Shown one piece after another: positions 1 through 13,030 of a stretch of 64,000 nucleotides of DNA (its first letter is position 1; each line of letters begins with the position of its first letter). The stretch lies in NCBI GenBank assembly GCA_016490735.1, contig JAEMWC010000397.1, positions 472,501-536,500 on the forward strand, given 5' to 3'. Below the pieces are notes generated by a model, which ran no database searches, was not told where the DNA came from, and was given only the letters and a program-made list of their open reading frames with translations. Source of the DNA: Pachyseris speciosa (lineage: Eukaryota; Cnidaria; Anthozoa; Scleractinia; Pachyseridae). The position numbers were made by a program, and so were the translations under genes.

Positions 1-3000
1 ATACTGAGGTACTTTGATATGCTGACAAACTCGAACTCCCTGCCAATGAAGACGAGCTAATCCTTGCAAGACTGCTACAAACAACTGACTGCGAGACTTC
101 TCCTGACGATGACAACAACGCGGATAATACTGAAGGCACTCTGGATAAACTTGGATCTATTGCTGAACTCGAGCTAACTGCCAACGATGACGAACTACCT
201 CTCCTCGGGCTACTTGTAACAACAACTGACGTTGACACTACTCCAGAGGATATCAGCGCAGACGACACTGATGGAAATACCAATGTACTTTCCACTATTC
301 CCAGGTTCGAGCTCCTTTCCACAAATGTCGAACTACTTCTCAGTAGGCTACTTGAAACAACTGAGGGGGACACCACTGCTGACGATGAAACCAGCAAAGA
401 AGAAACTGAAGGTAATACGGTTGCACTTATATCTGTTCCCACACTCCAGGTCACTGACGACACAATTGATGAACTACTTTTCACTAAGCTCCTTAAAGTA
501 ACTGATGGAGACACCCCTGCTGACGATGAGTCCAACACAGAGAACACTGACTGCAAAACGGAGGTACTTTCATATTCTAACAAACTCGAACTCACTGCCA
601 CAGAAGAGGAGCTCATCCTTGCAAGACTGCCTGAAGTAACTGACTGCGAGACCATTCCTGACGATGACACTAACACGGACGATACTAAAGGCACTCTGGA
701 TGAACTTGGATCTATTGTTGAACTCAAGCTCACTGCCAACAATGATGAACTCCTTCGCGTCGGGCTATTTGAAACAACAATTGACGTTGCCACTCCTCCA
801 GAAGGTATCAGCACAGACGACACTGATGGAGATACCAATGTACTTTCAATTATTTCCAGGCTCGACCTCCTTCCCACAGATGTCGAACTCCTTGTCACTA
901 GGCTACTTGAAACAACGGAGGTGGACGCCACTGCTAACGATAACACCAGCAAAGAAGACACTGAAGGTAATCCGGTTTTACTTGTAGCTATTCCCCCACT
1001 CGAGCTCACTGACGACACAAATGATGAACTACTTTTCACTGAGCTCCTTAAAGTAACTGATGGCGACAACACTGCTGACGATGAGTCCAACACGGAGGAC
1101 ACTGACTGCAATACTGAGGTACTTTCATCTGCTGACAAACTCGAGCTCACTCCAACAGAAGACGAGCTAATCCTTGGATGACTGCTTGAAACAACTGACT
1201 GCAAGACTACTCCTGACGATGACACCGACACTGCAGATACTGAAGTCACTCTGGATGAACTTGGATCTATTGCTGAATTTGAGCTCACATCCACCGATGA
1301 TGAACTACCTCTGCTCGGGTTCCTGGTAACCACTACTCCAGAAGATATCAGGACAGACGACACTGATGGAGATACCAGTGTACTTTCAACTATTGCCAGG
1401 CTCGAGCTCCATGCCACAGATGTCGATTTACTTCTCACTCGGCTACTTGAAACAACTGAGATGGACACCACTGCTACCGATGACACCAGCAAAGACGACA
1501 CTGAAGGTAATACGGCTGTAATAGCAGCTATTGCCATACGTGAGCTAACGGACGACACAAGTGATGAACTGCTTCTCACTGACCTGGTTAAAGTAACTGA
1601 TGGCGACACCACTGCTGACGATGAGCCCAACACAGCGGACACTGACTGCAATATTGAGGTACTTTCATCTGCTGCCAAACTCGAGCTCACTCCCACAGAA
1701 GACGAGCTAATCCTTGGATGACTGCTTGAAACAACTGACTGCAAGACTACTCCTGACGATGACACCAACACCGCAGATACTGAAGGCACTCTGGATGAAC
1801 TTGGATCTATTACTGAATTTGACCTCACATCCAACGATGATGAACTACCTCTGCTCGGGCTACTTGTAACCACTACTCCAGAAGATATCAGGACAGACGA
1901 CACTGATGGAGATACCAGTGTACTTTCAACTATTCCTAGGCTCGAGCTCCATGCCACAGATGTCGATTTACTTCTCACTCGGCTACTTGAAAAAACTGAG
2001 GTGGACACCACTGCTAACGATGACACAAGCAAAGATGACACTGAAGGTAATACGGATGTCATAGCAGCTATTGCCAAACGTGAGCTCACGGACGACACAA
2101 GTGATGAACTTCTTCTCACTGAGCTGGTTAAAGTAACTGATGGCGACACGACTACTGACGATGAGTCCAAAACGAAGGACAGTGACTCCAATACTGAGCT
2201 ACTTTGATATGCTGACAAACTCGAACTCACTGCCAATGAAGACGAGCTAATCCTTGCAAGACTGCTACAAACAACTGACTGCGAGACTTCTCCTGACGAT
2301 GACACCAACGCGGATAATACTGAAGGCACTCTGGATAAACTTGGATCTATTGCTGAACTCGAGCTAACTGCCAACGATGACGAACTACCTCTCCTCGGGC
2401 TACTTGTAACAACAACTGACGTTGACACTACTCCAGAGGATATCAGCACAGACGACACTGATGGAAATACCAATGTACTTTCCACTATTCCCAGGTTCGA
2501 GCTCCTTTCCACAAATGTCGAACTACTTCTCAGTAGGCTACTTGAAACAACTGAGGGGGACACCACTGCTGACGATGAAACCAGCAAAGAAACTGAAGGT
2601 AATACGGTTGTACTTGTAGCTGTTCCCAAACTCGAGGTCACTGACGACACAAATGATGAACTACTTTTCACTAAGCTCCTTAAAGTAACTGATGGAGACA
2701 CCCCTGCTGACGATGAGTCCAACACAGAGAACACTGACTGCAAGGCTGAGGTACTTTCATATTCTAACAAACTCGAACTCACTGCCACAGAAGAGGAGCT
2801 CATCCTTGCAAGACTGCCTGAAGTAACTGACTGCGAGACCATTCCTGACGATGACACTAACACGGACGATACTAAAGGCACTCTGGATGAACTTGGATCT
2901 ATTGTTGAACTCAAGCTCACTGCCAACAATGATGAACTACTTCTCGTCGGGCTACTTGAAACAACAATTGACGTTGCCACTCCTCCAGAAGGTATCAGCA

Positions 3001-6000
3001 CAGACGACACTGATGGAGATACCAATGTACTTTCAATTATTTCCAGGCTCGACCTCCTTCCCACAGATGTCGAACTCCTTGTCACTAGGCTACTTGAAAC
3101 AACAGAGGTGGACGCCACTGCTGACGATAACACCAGCAAAGAAGACACTGAAGGTAATCCGGTTCTAATTGTAGCTATTCCCCCACTCGAGCTAACTGAC
3201 GACACAAATGATGAACTACTTTTCACTGAGCTCCTTAAAGTAACTGATGGCGACAACACTGCTGACGATGAGTCCAACACGGAGGACACTGACTGCAATA
3301 CTGAGGTACTTTCATCTGCTGACAAACTCGAGCTCACTCCAACAGAAGACGAGCTAATCCTTGGATGACTGCTTGAAACAACTGACTGCAAGACTACTCC
3401 TGACGATGACACCAACACTGCAGATACTGAAGGCACTCTGGATGAACTTGGATATATTGCTGAATTTGAGCTCACATCCAACGATGATGAACTACCTCTG
3501 CTCGGGCTACTTGTAACCACTACTCCAGAAGATATCACGACAGACGACACTGATCGAGATACCAGTGTACTTTCAACTATTGCCAGGCTCGAGCTCCATG
3601 CCACAGATGTCGATTTACTTCTCACTCGGCTACTTGAAACAACTGAGATGGACATCACTGCTAACGATGACACCAGCAAAGACGACACTGAAGGTAATAC
3701 GGATGTAAAAGCAGCTATTGCCATACGTGAGCTCAAGGACGACACAAGTGATGAACTGCTTCTCACTGAGCTGGTTAAAGTAACTGATGGCGACACCACT
3801 GCTGACGATGAGCCCAAAACAGCGGACACTGACTGCAATACTGAGGTACTTTCATCTGCTGCCAAACTCGAGCTCACTGCCACAGAAGAGGAGCTAATCC
3901 TTGCAAGACTACTTGAAAATACTGACTGCAATACTACTCCTGACGATGACACCAACACGGAAGATACTGAAGGCACTCTGGATGAACTTGGATCTATTGC
4001 TGAACTCGAGCTAACTGCCAACGATGACGAACTACCTCTCCTCGGGCTACTTGTAACAACAACTGACGTTGACACTACTCCAGAGGATATCAGCGCAGAC
4101 GACACTGATGGAAATACCAATGTACTTTCCACTATTCCCAGCTTCGAGCTCCTTTCCACAAATGTCGAACTACTTCTCAGTAGGCTACTTGAAACAACTG
4201 AGGGCGACACCACTGCTGACGATGAAACCAGCAAAGAAGACACTGAAGGTAATACGGTTGTACTTGTAGTTGTTCCCACACTCGAGGTCACCGACGACAC
4301 AAATGATGAACTACTTTTCACTAAGCTCCTTAAAGTAACTGATGGAGACACCCCTGCTGACGATGAGTCCAACACAGAGAACACTGACTGCAAGGCTGAG
4401 GTACTTTCATATTCTAACAAACTCGAACTCACTGCCACAGAAGAGGAGCTCATCCTTGCAAGACTGCCTGAAGTAACTGACTGCGAGACCATTCCTGACG
4501 ATGACACCAACACGAAAGATACTGAAGGCACTCTGGATGAACTTGGATCTATTGTTGAACTCAAGCTCACTGCCAACAACGATGAACTACTTCTTCTCGG
4601 GCTACTTGAAACAACAATTGACGTTGCCACTCCTCCAGAAGGTATCAGCACAGACGACACTGATGGAAATACCAATGTACTTTCAATTATTTCCAGGCTC
4701 GACCTCCTTCCCACAGATCTCGAACTCCTTGTCACTAGGCTACTTGAAACAACAGAGGTGGACGCCACTGCTGACGATGACACCAGCAAAGAAGACACTG
4801 AAGGTAATACGGTTGTTCTTGTAGCTATTCCCACACTCGAGCTCACGAACGACACAAATGATGAACTACTTTTCACTGAGCTCCTTAAAGTAACTGATGG
4901 CGACAACACTGCTGACGATGAGTCCAACACGGAGGACACTGACATCAATACTGAGGTACTTTCATCTGCTGACAAACTCGAGCTCACTCCCACAGAAGAC
5001 GAGCTAATCCTTGGATGACTGCTTGAAACAACTGACTGCAAGACTACTCCTGACGATGACACCAACACTGCAGATACTGAAGGCACTCTGGATAAACTTG
5101 GATCTATTGCTGAATTTGACCTCACATCCAACGATGATGAACTACCTCTGCTCGGGCTACTTGTAACCACTACTCCAGAAGATATCACGACAGACGACAC
5201 TGATGGAGATACCAGTGTACTTTCAACTATTGCCACGCTCGAGCTCCATGCCACAGATGTCGATTTTCTTCTCACTCGGCTACTTGAAACAACTGAGGTG
5301 GACACCACTGCTAACGATGACACCAGCAAAGACGACACTGAAGGTAATACGGATGTAATAGCAGCTATTGCCAAACGTGAGCTCACGGACGACACAAGTG
5401 ATGAACTGCTTCTCACTGAGCTGGTTAAAGTAACTGATGGCGACACCACTGCTGAATATGAGCCCAAAACAGCGGACACTGACTGCAATACTGAGGTACT
5501 TTCATCTGCTGCCAAACTCGAGCTCACTGCCACAGAAGAGGAGCTAATCCTTGCAAGACTGCTAGAAACAACTGTTTGCGAGACTTCTCCTGACGATGAC
5601 ACCAACGCGGATAATACTGAAGGCACTCTGGATGAACTTGGATCTATTGCTGAACTCGAGCTAACTGCCAACGATGACGAACTACCTCTCCTCGTCCTAG
5701 TTCTAGGTACAACTGACGTTGACACTACTCCAGAAGATATCAGCACAGACGACACTGATGGAGATACCGATGTACTTTCAACTATTGCCAGGCTCGACCT
5801 CCCTGCCACAGATGTCGAACTACTTTTCACTAGGCTACTTGAAATTACTGAGGTGGACACCACGACTGACGATGACACCAGCAAAGAAGACACTGAAGGT
5901 AACACGGTTGTACTTCTAGCTATTGCCAAACTCGAGCTCACTGACGACACAAATGATGAACTACTTTTCACTAAGCTCCTTAAAGTAACTGATTGCGACA

Positions 6001-9000
6001 ACACTGCTGACGATGAGTCCAATACGGAGGACACTGACTGCAATACTGAGGTACTTTGTTCTGCTGACAAACTCCAACTCACTGCCACAGAAGACAAGCT
6101 AATCCTTGCAAGACTACTTGAAAATACTGACTGCAATACTACTCCTGACGATGACACCGACACGGAAGATACTGAAGGCACTCTGGATGAACTTGGATCT
6201 ATTGCTGAACTCAAGCTAACTGCCAACGATGACGAACTACCTCTCCTCGGGCTACTTGTAACAACAACTGACGTTGACACTACTCCAGAGGATATCAGCG
6301 CAGACGACACTGATGGAAATACCAATGTACTTTCCACTATTCCCAGCTTCGAGCTCCTTCCCACAAATGACGAACTACTTCTCAGTAGGCTACTTGAAAC
6401 AACTGAGTGGGACACCACTGCTGACGATGAAACCAGCAAAGAAGACACTGAAGGTAATACGGTTGTACTTGTAGTTGTTCCCACACTCGAGGTCACCGAC
6501 GACACAAATGATGAACTACTTTTCACTAAGCTCCTTAAAGTAACTGATGGAGACACCCCTGCTGACGATGAGTCCAACACAGAGAACACTGACTGCAAGG
6601 CTGAGGTACTTTCATATTCTAACAAACTCGAACTCACTGCCACAGAAGAGGAGCTCATCCTTGCAAGACTGCCTGAAGTAACTGACTGCGAGACCATTCC
6701 TGACGATGACACCAACACGGAAGATACTGAAGGCACTCTGGATGAACTTGGATCTATTGTTGAACTCAAGCTCACTGCCAACAACGATGAACTACTTCTT
6801 CTCGGGCTACTTGAAACAACAATTGACGTTGCCACTCCTCCAGAAGGTATCAGCACAGACGACACTGATGGAGATACCAATGTACTTTCAATTACTTCCA
6901 GGCTCGACCTCCTTCCCACAGATCTCGAACTCCTTGTCACTAGGCTACTTGAAACAACGGAGGTGGACGCCACTGCTGACGATGACACCAGAAAAGAAGA
7001 CACTGAAGGTAATACGGTTGTTCTTGTAGCTATTCCCACACTCGAGCTCACGAACGACACAAATGATGAACTACTTTTCACTGAGCTCCTTAAAGTAACT
7101 GATGGCGACAACACTGCTGACGATGAGTCCAACACGGAGGACACTGACATCAATACTGAGGTACTTTCATCTGCTGACAAACTCGAGCTCACTCCCACAG
7201 AAGCCGAGCTAATCCTTGGATGACTGCTTGAAACAACTGACTGCAAGACTACTCCTGACGATGACACCAACACTGCAGATACTGAAGGCACTCTGGATGA
7301 ACTTGGATCTATTGCTGAATTTGACCTCACATCCAACGATGATGAACTACCTCTGCTCGGGCTACTTGTAACCACTACTCCAGAAGATATCACGACAGAC
7401 GACACTGATGGAGATACCAGTGTACTTTCAACTATTGCCACGCTCGAGCTCCATGCCACAGATGTCGATTTACTTCTCACTCGGCTACTTGAAACAACTG
7501 AGGTGGACACCACTGCTAACGATGACACCAGCAAAGACGACACTGAAGGTAATACGGATGTAATAGCAGCTATTGCCAAACGTGAGCTCACGGACGACAC
7601 AAGTGATGAACTGCTTCTCACTGAGCTGGTTAAAGTAACTGATGGCGACACCACTGCTGACGATGAGCCCAACACAGCGGACACTGACTGCAGTACTGAG
7701 GTACTTTCATCTGCTGCCAAACTCGAGCTCGCTGCCACAGAAGAGGAGCTAATCCTTGCAAGACTGCTAGAAACAACTGCCTGCGAGACTTCTCCTGACG
7801 ATGACACCAACGCGGATAATACTGAAGGCACTGTGGATGAACTTGGATCTATTGCTGAACTCGAGCTAACTGCCAACGATGACGAACTACCTCTCCTCGT
7901 CCTACTTCTAAGTACAACTGACGTTGACACTACTCCAGAAGATATCAGCACAGACGACACTGATGGAGATACCGATGTACTTTCAACTATTGCAAGGCTC
8001 GACCTCCCTGCCACAGATGTCGAACTACTTTTCACTAGGCCACTTGAAACTACTGAGGTGGACACCACGACTGACGATGACACCAGCAAAGAAGACACTG
8101 AAGGTAACACGGTTGTACTTCTAGCTATTGCCAAACTCGAGCTCACTGACGACACAAATGATGAACTACTTTTCACTAAGCTCCTTAAAGTAACTGATGG
8201 CGACAACACTGCTGACGATGAGTCCAATACGGAGGACACTGACTGCAATACTGAGGTACTTTGTTCTGCTGACAAACTCCAACTCACTGCCACAGAAGAC
8301 AAGCTAATCCTTGCAAGACTACTTGAAAATACTGACTGCAATACTACTCCTGACGATGACACCAACACGGAAGATACTGAAGGCACTCTGGATGAACTTG
8401 GATATATTGCTGAATTTGAGCTCACATCCAACGATGATGAACTACCTCTGCTCGGGCTACTTGTAACCACTACTCCAGAAGATATCACGACAGACGACAC
8501 TGATGGAGATACCAGTGTACTTTCAACTATTGCCAGGCTCGAGCTCCATGCCACAGATGTCGATTTACTTCTCACTCGGCTACTTGAAACAACTGAGATT
8601 GACACCACTGCTAACGATGACACCAGCAAAGACGACACTGAAGGTAATACGGATGTAATAGCAGCTATTGCCAAACGTGAGCTCACGGACGACACAAGTG
8701 ATGAACTGCTTCTCACTGAGCTGGTTAAAGTAACTGATGGCGACACCACTGCTGACGATGAGTCCAACACAGCGGACACTGACTGCAATACTGAGGTACT
8801 TTCATCTGCTGCCAAACTCGAGCTCACTGCCACAGAAGAGGAGCTAATCCTTGCAAGACTGCTAGAAACAACTGACTGCGAGACTTCTCCTGACGATGAC
8901 ACCAACACGGAAGATACTGAAGTCACTCTGGATGAACTTGGATCTATTGTTGAACTCGAGCTCACTGCCAACGACGATGAACTACTTCTCCTCAGGCTAC

Positions 9001-9134
9001 TTGTAACAACAACTGATGTCGACAGCACTCCAGAAGGTATCAGCACAGACGACACTGATGGCGATACCAATGTACTTTCAACTATTGCCAGGATTGAATG
9101 TACTGATTGTGAGTGCAACACTGATGTTGTTTGA
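1..9134. repeat. Nested tandem repeat (138 bp / ~550 bp / 1.65-2.2 kb)
   Basis: A basic unit of about 138 bp occurs in four diverged types in fixed order, making a cassette of 540-552 bp. Cassettes recur in larger blocks: matching landmarks at 3648, 5298 and 7503 are 1650 and 2205 bp apart, and the TTTGATATGC variant near base 13 recurs about 2190 bp later. Some cassettes lack 12 bp (GTTGACACTA-type segment missing near 1326 and 1866). The pattern points to repeated unequal exchange within a reading frame. Confidence 0.9.
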
Positions 9135-9645
9135 GTGATTGTCGAAGACAGAGATTTAGTTCTTGTGAGGCTGCTTGTATGAACTGATTGTGAAGGTTGT
9201 GCTGAAGGTGATGTTAATAATGTGGAAAGTGAAAGGCCATCATTAGAACTGAGGTTTGTTATTCTGTTTGATTTATGAGACATTTCCGTCTGTAAGACGT
9301 TGTAGTAAGTAGTGGCATGGGAAATATAATATGCTTGTGTCGCAACATCGCTCGAGGAAAGCGAAAGGCTTGTGTTGGATACTTTCAGTGAGGTGGAGGT
9401 GACATCCTGCGGTATTCGAGAGGTTTGCAAGGAGTTGTTTTTTACGCCTGATCCAATAGCACTTGAACTTCCGGTATCTGGTGTTCGTTGTTGCCAAACT
9501 GTCGAACCTAATTGTATTCCCGTTGTGGGTCCGAATATATTCAGTTGGTTGCTAGACGTTCCGTTTGTGAGAGAAAGAGTGATCAATCCTCCCAGTGTAA
9601 GCCATAACAGGGTCAGTGAGGCGCCTTTGGAGACCGGGAGAAATT
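1..9645 (-). CDS. Ser/Val/Thr-rich repeat protein, secreted or mucin-like, partial (3' end outside window)
   Basis: The minus-strand frame whose codons align to plus positions 2, 5, 8 and so on has no stop that I could find from about 9673 down to base 1, over 3,000 codons. The translation is dominated by Ser, Val, Thr and Leu, with phrases such as VSSLLVSSS and SVVSSS repeated every 46 residues or so. All length differences between repeats that I checked are multiples of three. The exon probably starts after a TGTATTTAG acceptor (AG at 9647-9646). Its first residues, KGASLTLLWLTLGGLITLS, look like a signal-peptide core. The start codon must lie in an upstream exon I could not place. A non-repeat region of about 170 residues (9645-9130) with Asn/Ser/Thr sequons precedes the repeats. 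A secreted, heavily O-glycosylated product is inferred. The competing plus-strand acidic frame contains recurrent TGA stops. Confidence 0.66.
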
Positions 9646-10557
9646 CTAAATACACGTCAAAAGGGAAAGTAAATCAGTATTTTTAAGTTGATATTGGTCA
9701 AGAGTAATAAAGAATCCTTGTAGTTGATCTTGCTCTCGAATTCCATGGTTAGGTTGAATGAGAACACGGCCCAAGAACATAGTTTTGCGAGATCATTCTC
9801 GATGGAACGAATGGAGTCTATTGCCAATATTTACGGTTCAATAACAATAACAAAATCGAAAACGATAACGATAGCAATAGCAATAACAATTAAGAAACTA
9901 ATCTGTCACTAATCTGTAGAACATCGGACCACGGAACAGCTGAACCTGTGGAACAAGCGCAACTTGCACAGCCAATCAATAACGGTCTCTTTTTACCCAT
10001 CTAGCTTTTATTCAATTTTACACAATATCACTTCGGAGTAATCATCGACAATATTAAATTCTATAAAAACAATGCTTTTGTCGTATGTTTCTATACTGGC
10101 GTAGTTAGCCTGACATAGCGTGACAGATATAGAATCAAACAGAGTATAAACTTTGCCAAAAATCGTTGTTTACTTTTTGTCACCTTTAACACTTGTCACC
10201 CTTCCGCTCTACGATGAGCACAATTCATTGTAGCTATGAACAGCTCGTTATATATATGCTTCTTCAATTTTTGGTATAATTAGAACAAACGAGAATAGTT
10301 TTTGAAAAAGCACTCCTAGCCTCGTGCATAATTAGAAGAACAATTTCATTCTTGCTATTTTAGTGCCTTAGAATAATGTGCAAAATGTGTTTAGTTATTC
10401 AGTTGATCTGGAAACTACTGGAAATGCGTTTACTTATTCAGTAGACCTGGAAACTACCGTAAGTATTTTGACTAGTTAGTAAAATTGCAATTCGATCTGG
10501 ATGCAGGGCCTCCCTGAAAACCACTTCGGTGAGTAGAGCTTCCTGCGTAAATATCGC

Positions 10558-10558
10558 G

Positions 10559-10620
<62 letters not shown>
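10558..10620. repeat. (ATT)n microsatellite
   Basis: About 20 uninterrupted ATT units. Confidence 0.95.
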
Positions 10621-10721
10621 CTTCTCATGCCTCTGGCAGATGTTATGCCGCATTTAAACCAAAGAAACGAGCCATACCCAATGGCCAAAGGTCCTTTGGG
10701 TCATTCCTTCTTGTTTAGTTA

Positions 10722-10731
10722 TTGTTATTGT

Positions 10732-10762
<31 letters not shown>

Positions 10763-10784
10763 ACTATTATTATTATTATTATTA
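10722..10784. repeat. (GTT)n-(ATT)n compound microsatellite
   Basis: A GTT run, with one GTC interruption, passes directly into an ATT run. It lies about 100 bp from the preceding ATT tract. Confidence 0.93.
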
Positions 10785-11237
10785 AAACCTCTTCCTCTTT
10801 CCGTACGCGCAGTCAGTCAGCGTCGATCTAGAGTCATTCAGAAGAAGAAAGAAATCGTTCCGGAAAAAGAAGAGTCTCGGAATCGAATTCAAAGCCACGT
10901 TTACACCATTTTGTAGTGGCGATGATTACTTCGAAAAGCTGCAATATGAAATGTTGTTTACTAATGTTAATTGGGAAAAAATAAATCATTTTCGGTGGGT
11001 TCCGCAGGTTCCACAAGTTTTGCAAGGTTCGTAAGCACGAGTGAGCGGCAGAATCGAGCCGACAGGTGCCGCTGTTCCGCGGTCTTGTGTTCCACGCATG
11101 GGCGACAGGTACAACCAGTTCAGTCGCATTACATAACAGTAATGAAGTGGGATGATTTAATGCTTGAGGAATGTGTTTTGTTCTCCACGTTTTGTTTCTT
11201 TAAAATAAAAACACGAAACAATATTCAGATACCATTT

Positions 11238-11649
11238 GTGATGGTAATAGGACCGAGTGGAGTACAATTCAGGGAATAATTGTGTCAATAACAAAATGCT
11301 CGAATGTGATTGGTTCTTAACAGCCTTTATTTGTGGCTTAATTGGCTGCTTCAGGTCCAAACTGTCCGACTTGAGCTGTCCGATTACAAACACCTGTAAT
11401 CGGACAGGCCAAATCGGACAGTTACCTTATTTGGGTATGTTGAGCAGGAGCTGCCATGTCGTGTCAGTTGTCAATCTTCCCGCTTTGTAAAATAGCAACC
11501 ATTTCCGTTGGTTATTTTGTAAGTTGACCTCTAGAGTTTCTCGCATTTTGTTATTGACACAATTAATTGGTAATGGGACTTCGTGTCGTACAATTCAGGG
11601 GTAATCGTGCTCGTAATTTCAAATCAGCCTCGCGCTACGCGCTCGGGCA

Positions 11650-11680
<31 letters not shown>

Positions 11681-12135
11681 GTTGTACTCCACTCAGTCCT
11701 ATTACCATTACTAATCAGGCGAGTGATGCGAGAAACTCAGGAAATGAAGATTTAATGTAGGAGCACATACGCTCCTTATCACTTGATTCATCATATTTTC
11801 AACTTCAATAACTGTATAGCTTTCTTTCATTTCAAGGTTTTCTAAGTCAAAGGTTGTCAAAATCTAAGGAAAACACATCTGAATAAAAGTCATTGGACCA
11901 GTTAATTTCGTCTATGTTTGATTTCAATCGGGACCTGTCAACGTGCTCACTTAGGGAATTTTCCTTCATTTTGACTGGCTAGCATGGGCTAGGTAGTCCA
12001 ATTTGGCCTTTCCGATTACAAGTGTTTGCTATCGGTCAGGTCAAATCGGACAGTTTGGACCTGAAACAGCGATAAATAAGGTCTGTTAAGAACCAATCAT
12101 ATTCGAGCATTTTGTCATTGCCACAATTATGGGCA
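11238..12135. mobile_element. Composite foldback (MITE-like) element
   Basis: Two sets of inverted arms are visible. 11239-11281 (TAATAGGACCGAGTGGAGTA) pairs with 11668-11712. 11285-11425, containing AATGCTCGAATGTGATTGG and an AATCGGACAGTT motif, pairs with 11985-12120. No transposase ORF is present. Read as nested or chimeric non-autonomous terminal-inverted-repeat elements. Confidence 0.7.
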
Positions 12136-12584
12136 TAATCGTCGACTTTATTTACCGGTTTATCAGTACCGGATCACAAATAAAAGCCTCGGTGATGTCG
12201 GAATGCTCCAAGTAAAAAGATTAATTAATCAAAGCTCTCACTCACCAAGCTCTGCATGAAAGAGGCAGAGAAAAGAATCACTTCTTCATTTGAATACAGG
12301 CGTGGACCCAGGATTTTGAAATGGGGGGTGAATTGTCTCCACCTCAATCAGAGAAATCAAATATTATTTCAATATTTGAGGGATAACAAAAAAAAAAAAA
12401 AGAAAGATGGGGGGCTCAGAAAAAGGGGGGTGAAGATTCACCCATTTCACCTCCCCTGGATCCGCGCCTGGAATAGTCAAACGCTAGGGAATTCATTCAA
12501 AGATGGAAAACTTGGAACCGCCTTTCACAACCCAATCAAAAACACTAAAGGAAATTATTGCTCAATCTTGATCAATATTGATCA

Positions 12585-13030
12585 ATCATTATACATTATA
12601 CATTATACATTACACATACTTAATTATCCTCTCCCCATCGGGCATTTTCAGGGATAGTTTACAACACTGGCCAGAGGACTTAACTAGACTGCTTGTGCAG
12701 TTTACAATTAATGCAGTAACTAATGAGTGCCCCCGTAATGTGAATGTCGAATTAGGACAGACACTAAGGGTGGTCACTGCCAGAGATTTGTTACGTCCCC
12801 AGTGGTTCTTTTACCTCGTACAGATAAGATTAAGTGAAAGTACTGAGACTAGACCTACTGTTTATTGTCCTTATCCGAGAAGACTAGAAAGTCTAACCGT
12901 TTGTAGATGTCATTACAAAGGCAGAACTTTCTCCTCAATTATTTAAAGACCCTAAGTGTTGGTCTGGCCGGGATTTGAACCCGCGACCTCACGCACGGTA
13001 GTCTGGTGCTCTACCAACTGAGCTAACCAT
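12585..13030 (-). mobile_element. tRNA-derived SINE, full length
   Basis: The minus strand begins with a tRNA-like head at about 13030-12960: an A-box region TTAGCTCAGTTGGTAGAGC and a B-box GGGTTCAAATCCC. A body of about 350 bp follows and the element ends in a tail of repeated ATAATGT units at 12585-12610. The anticodon arm does not fold canonically. The head, body and short-repeat tail fit a Pol III SINE rather than a functional tRNA. Confidence 0.8.

Larger units (their letters stand above)
9646..11237. other. Non-coding stretch upstream of the repeat gene
   Basis: No supported gene. It holds AT-rich DNA, an interrupted ATAACA-like run at about 9838-9895, a near-duplicate 45-bp segment at 10385-10460, and two trinucleotide microsatellites. 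The first exon of the minus-strand repeat gene may lie here, but I found no convincing ATG plus donor. Confidence 0.5.

Noticed and set aside
232..8124. Leu/Ser/Met-rich ORFs in a third plus-strand frame (MTLLQKISAQ and MTPTRKILKA types)
   Set aside because: Short, repeated with the satellite period, and interrupted by stops; another shadow frame.
921..9134. Acidic Asp/Glu/Thr-rich plus-strand ORFs (up to 641 codons)
   Set aside because: The frame is stopped by TGA at 1181, 1721, 2207, 3368, 5018, 7223 and 9134, while the opposite-strand frame is open throughout. Treated as shadows of the minus-strand repeat exon.
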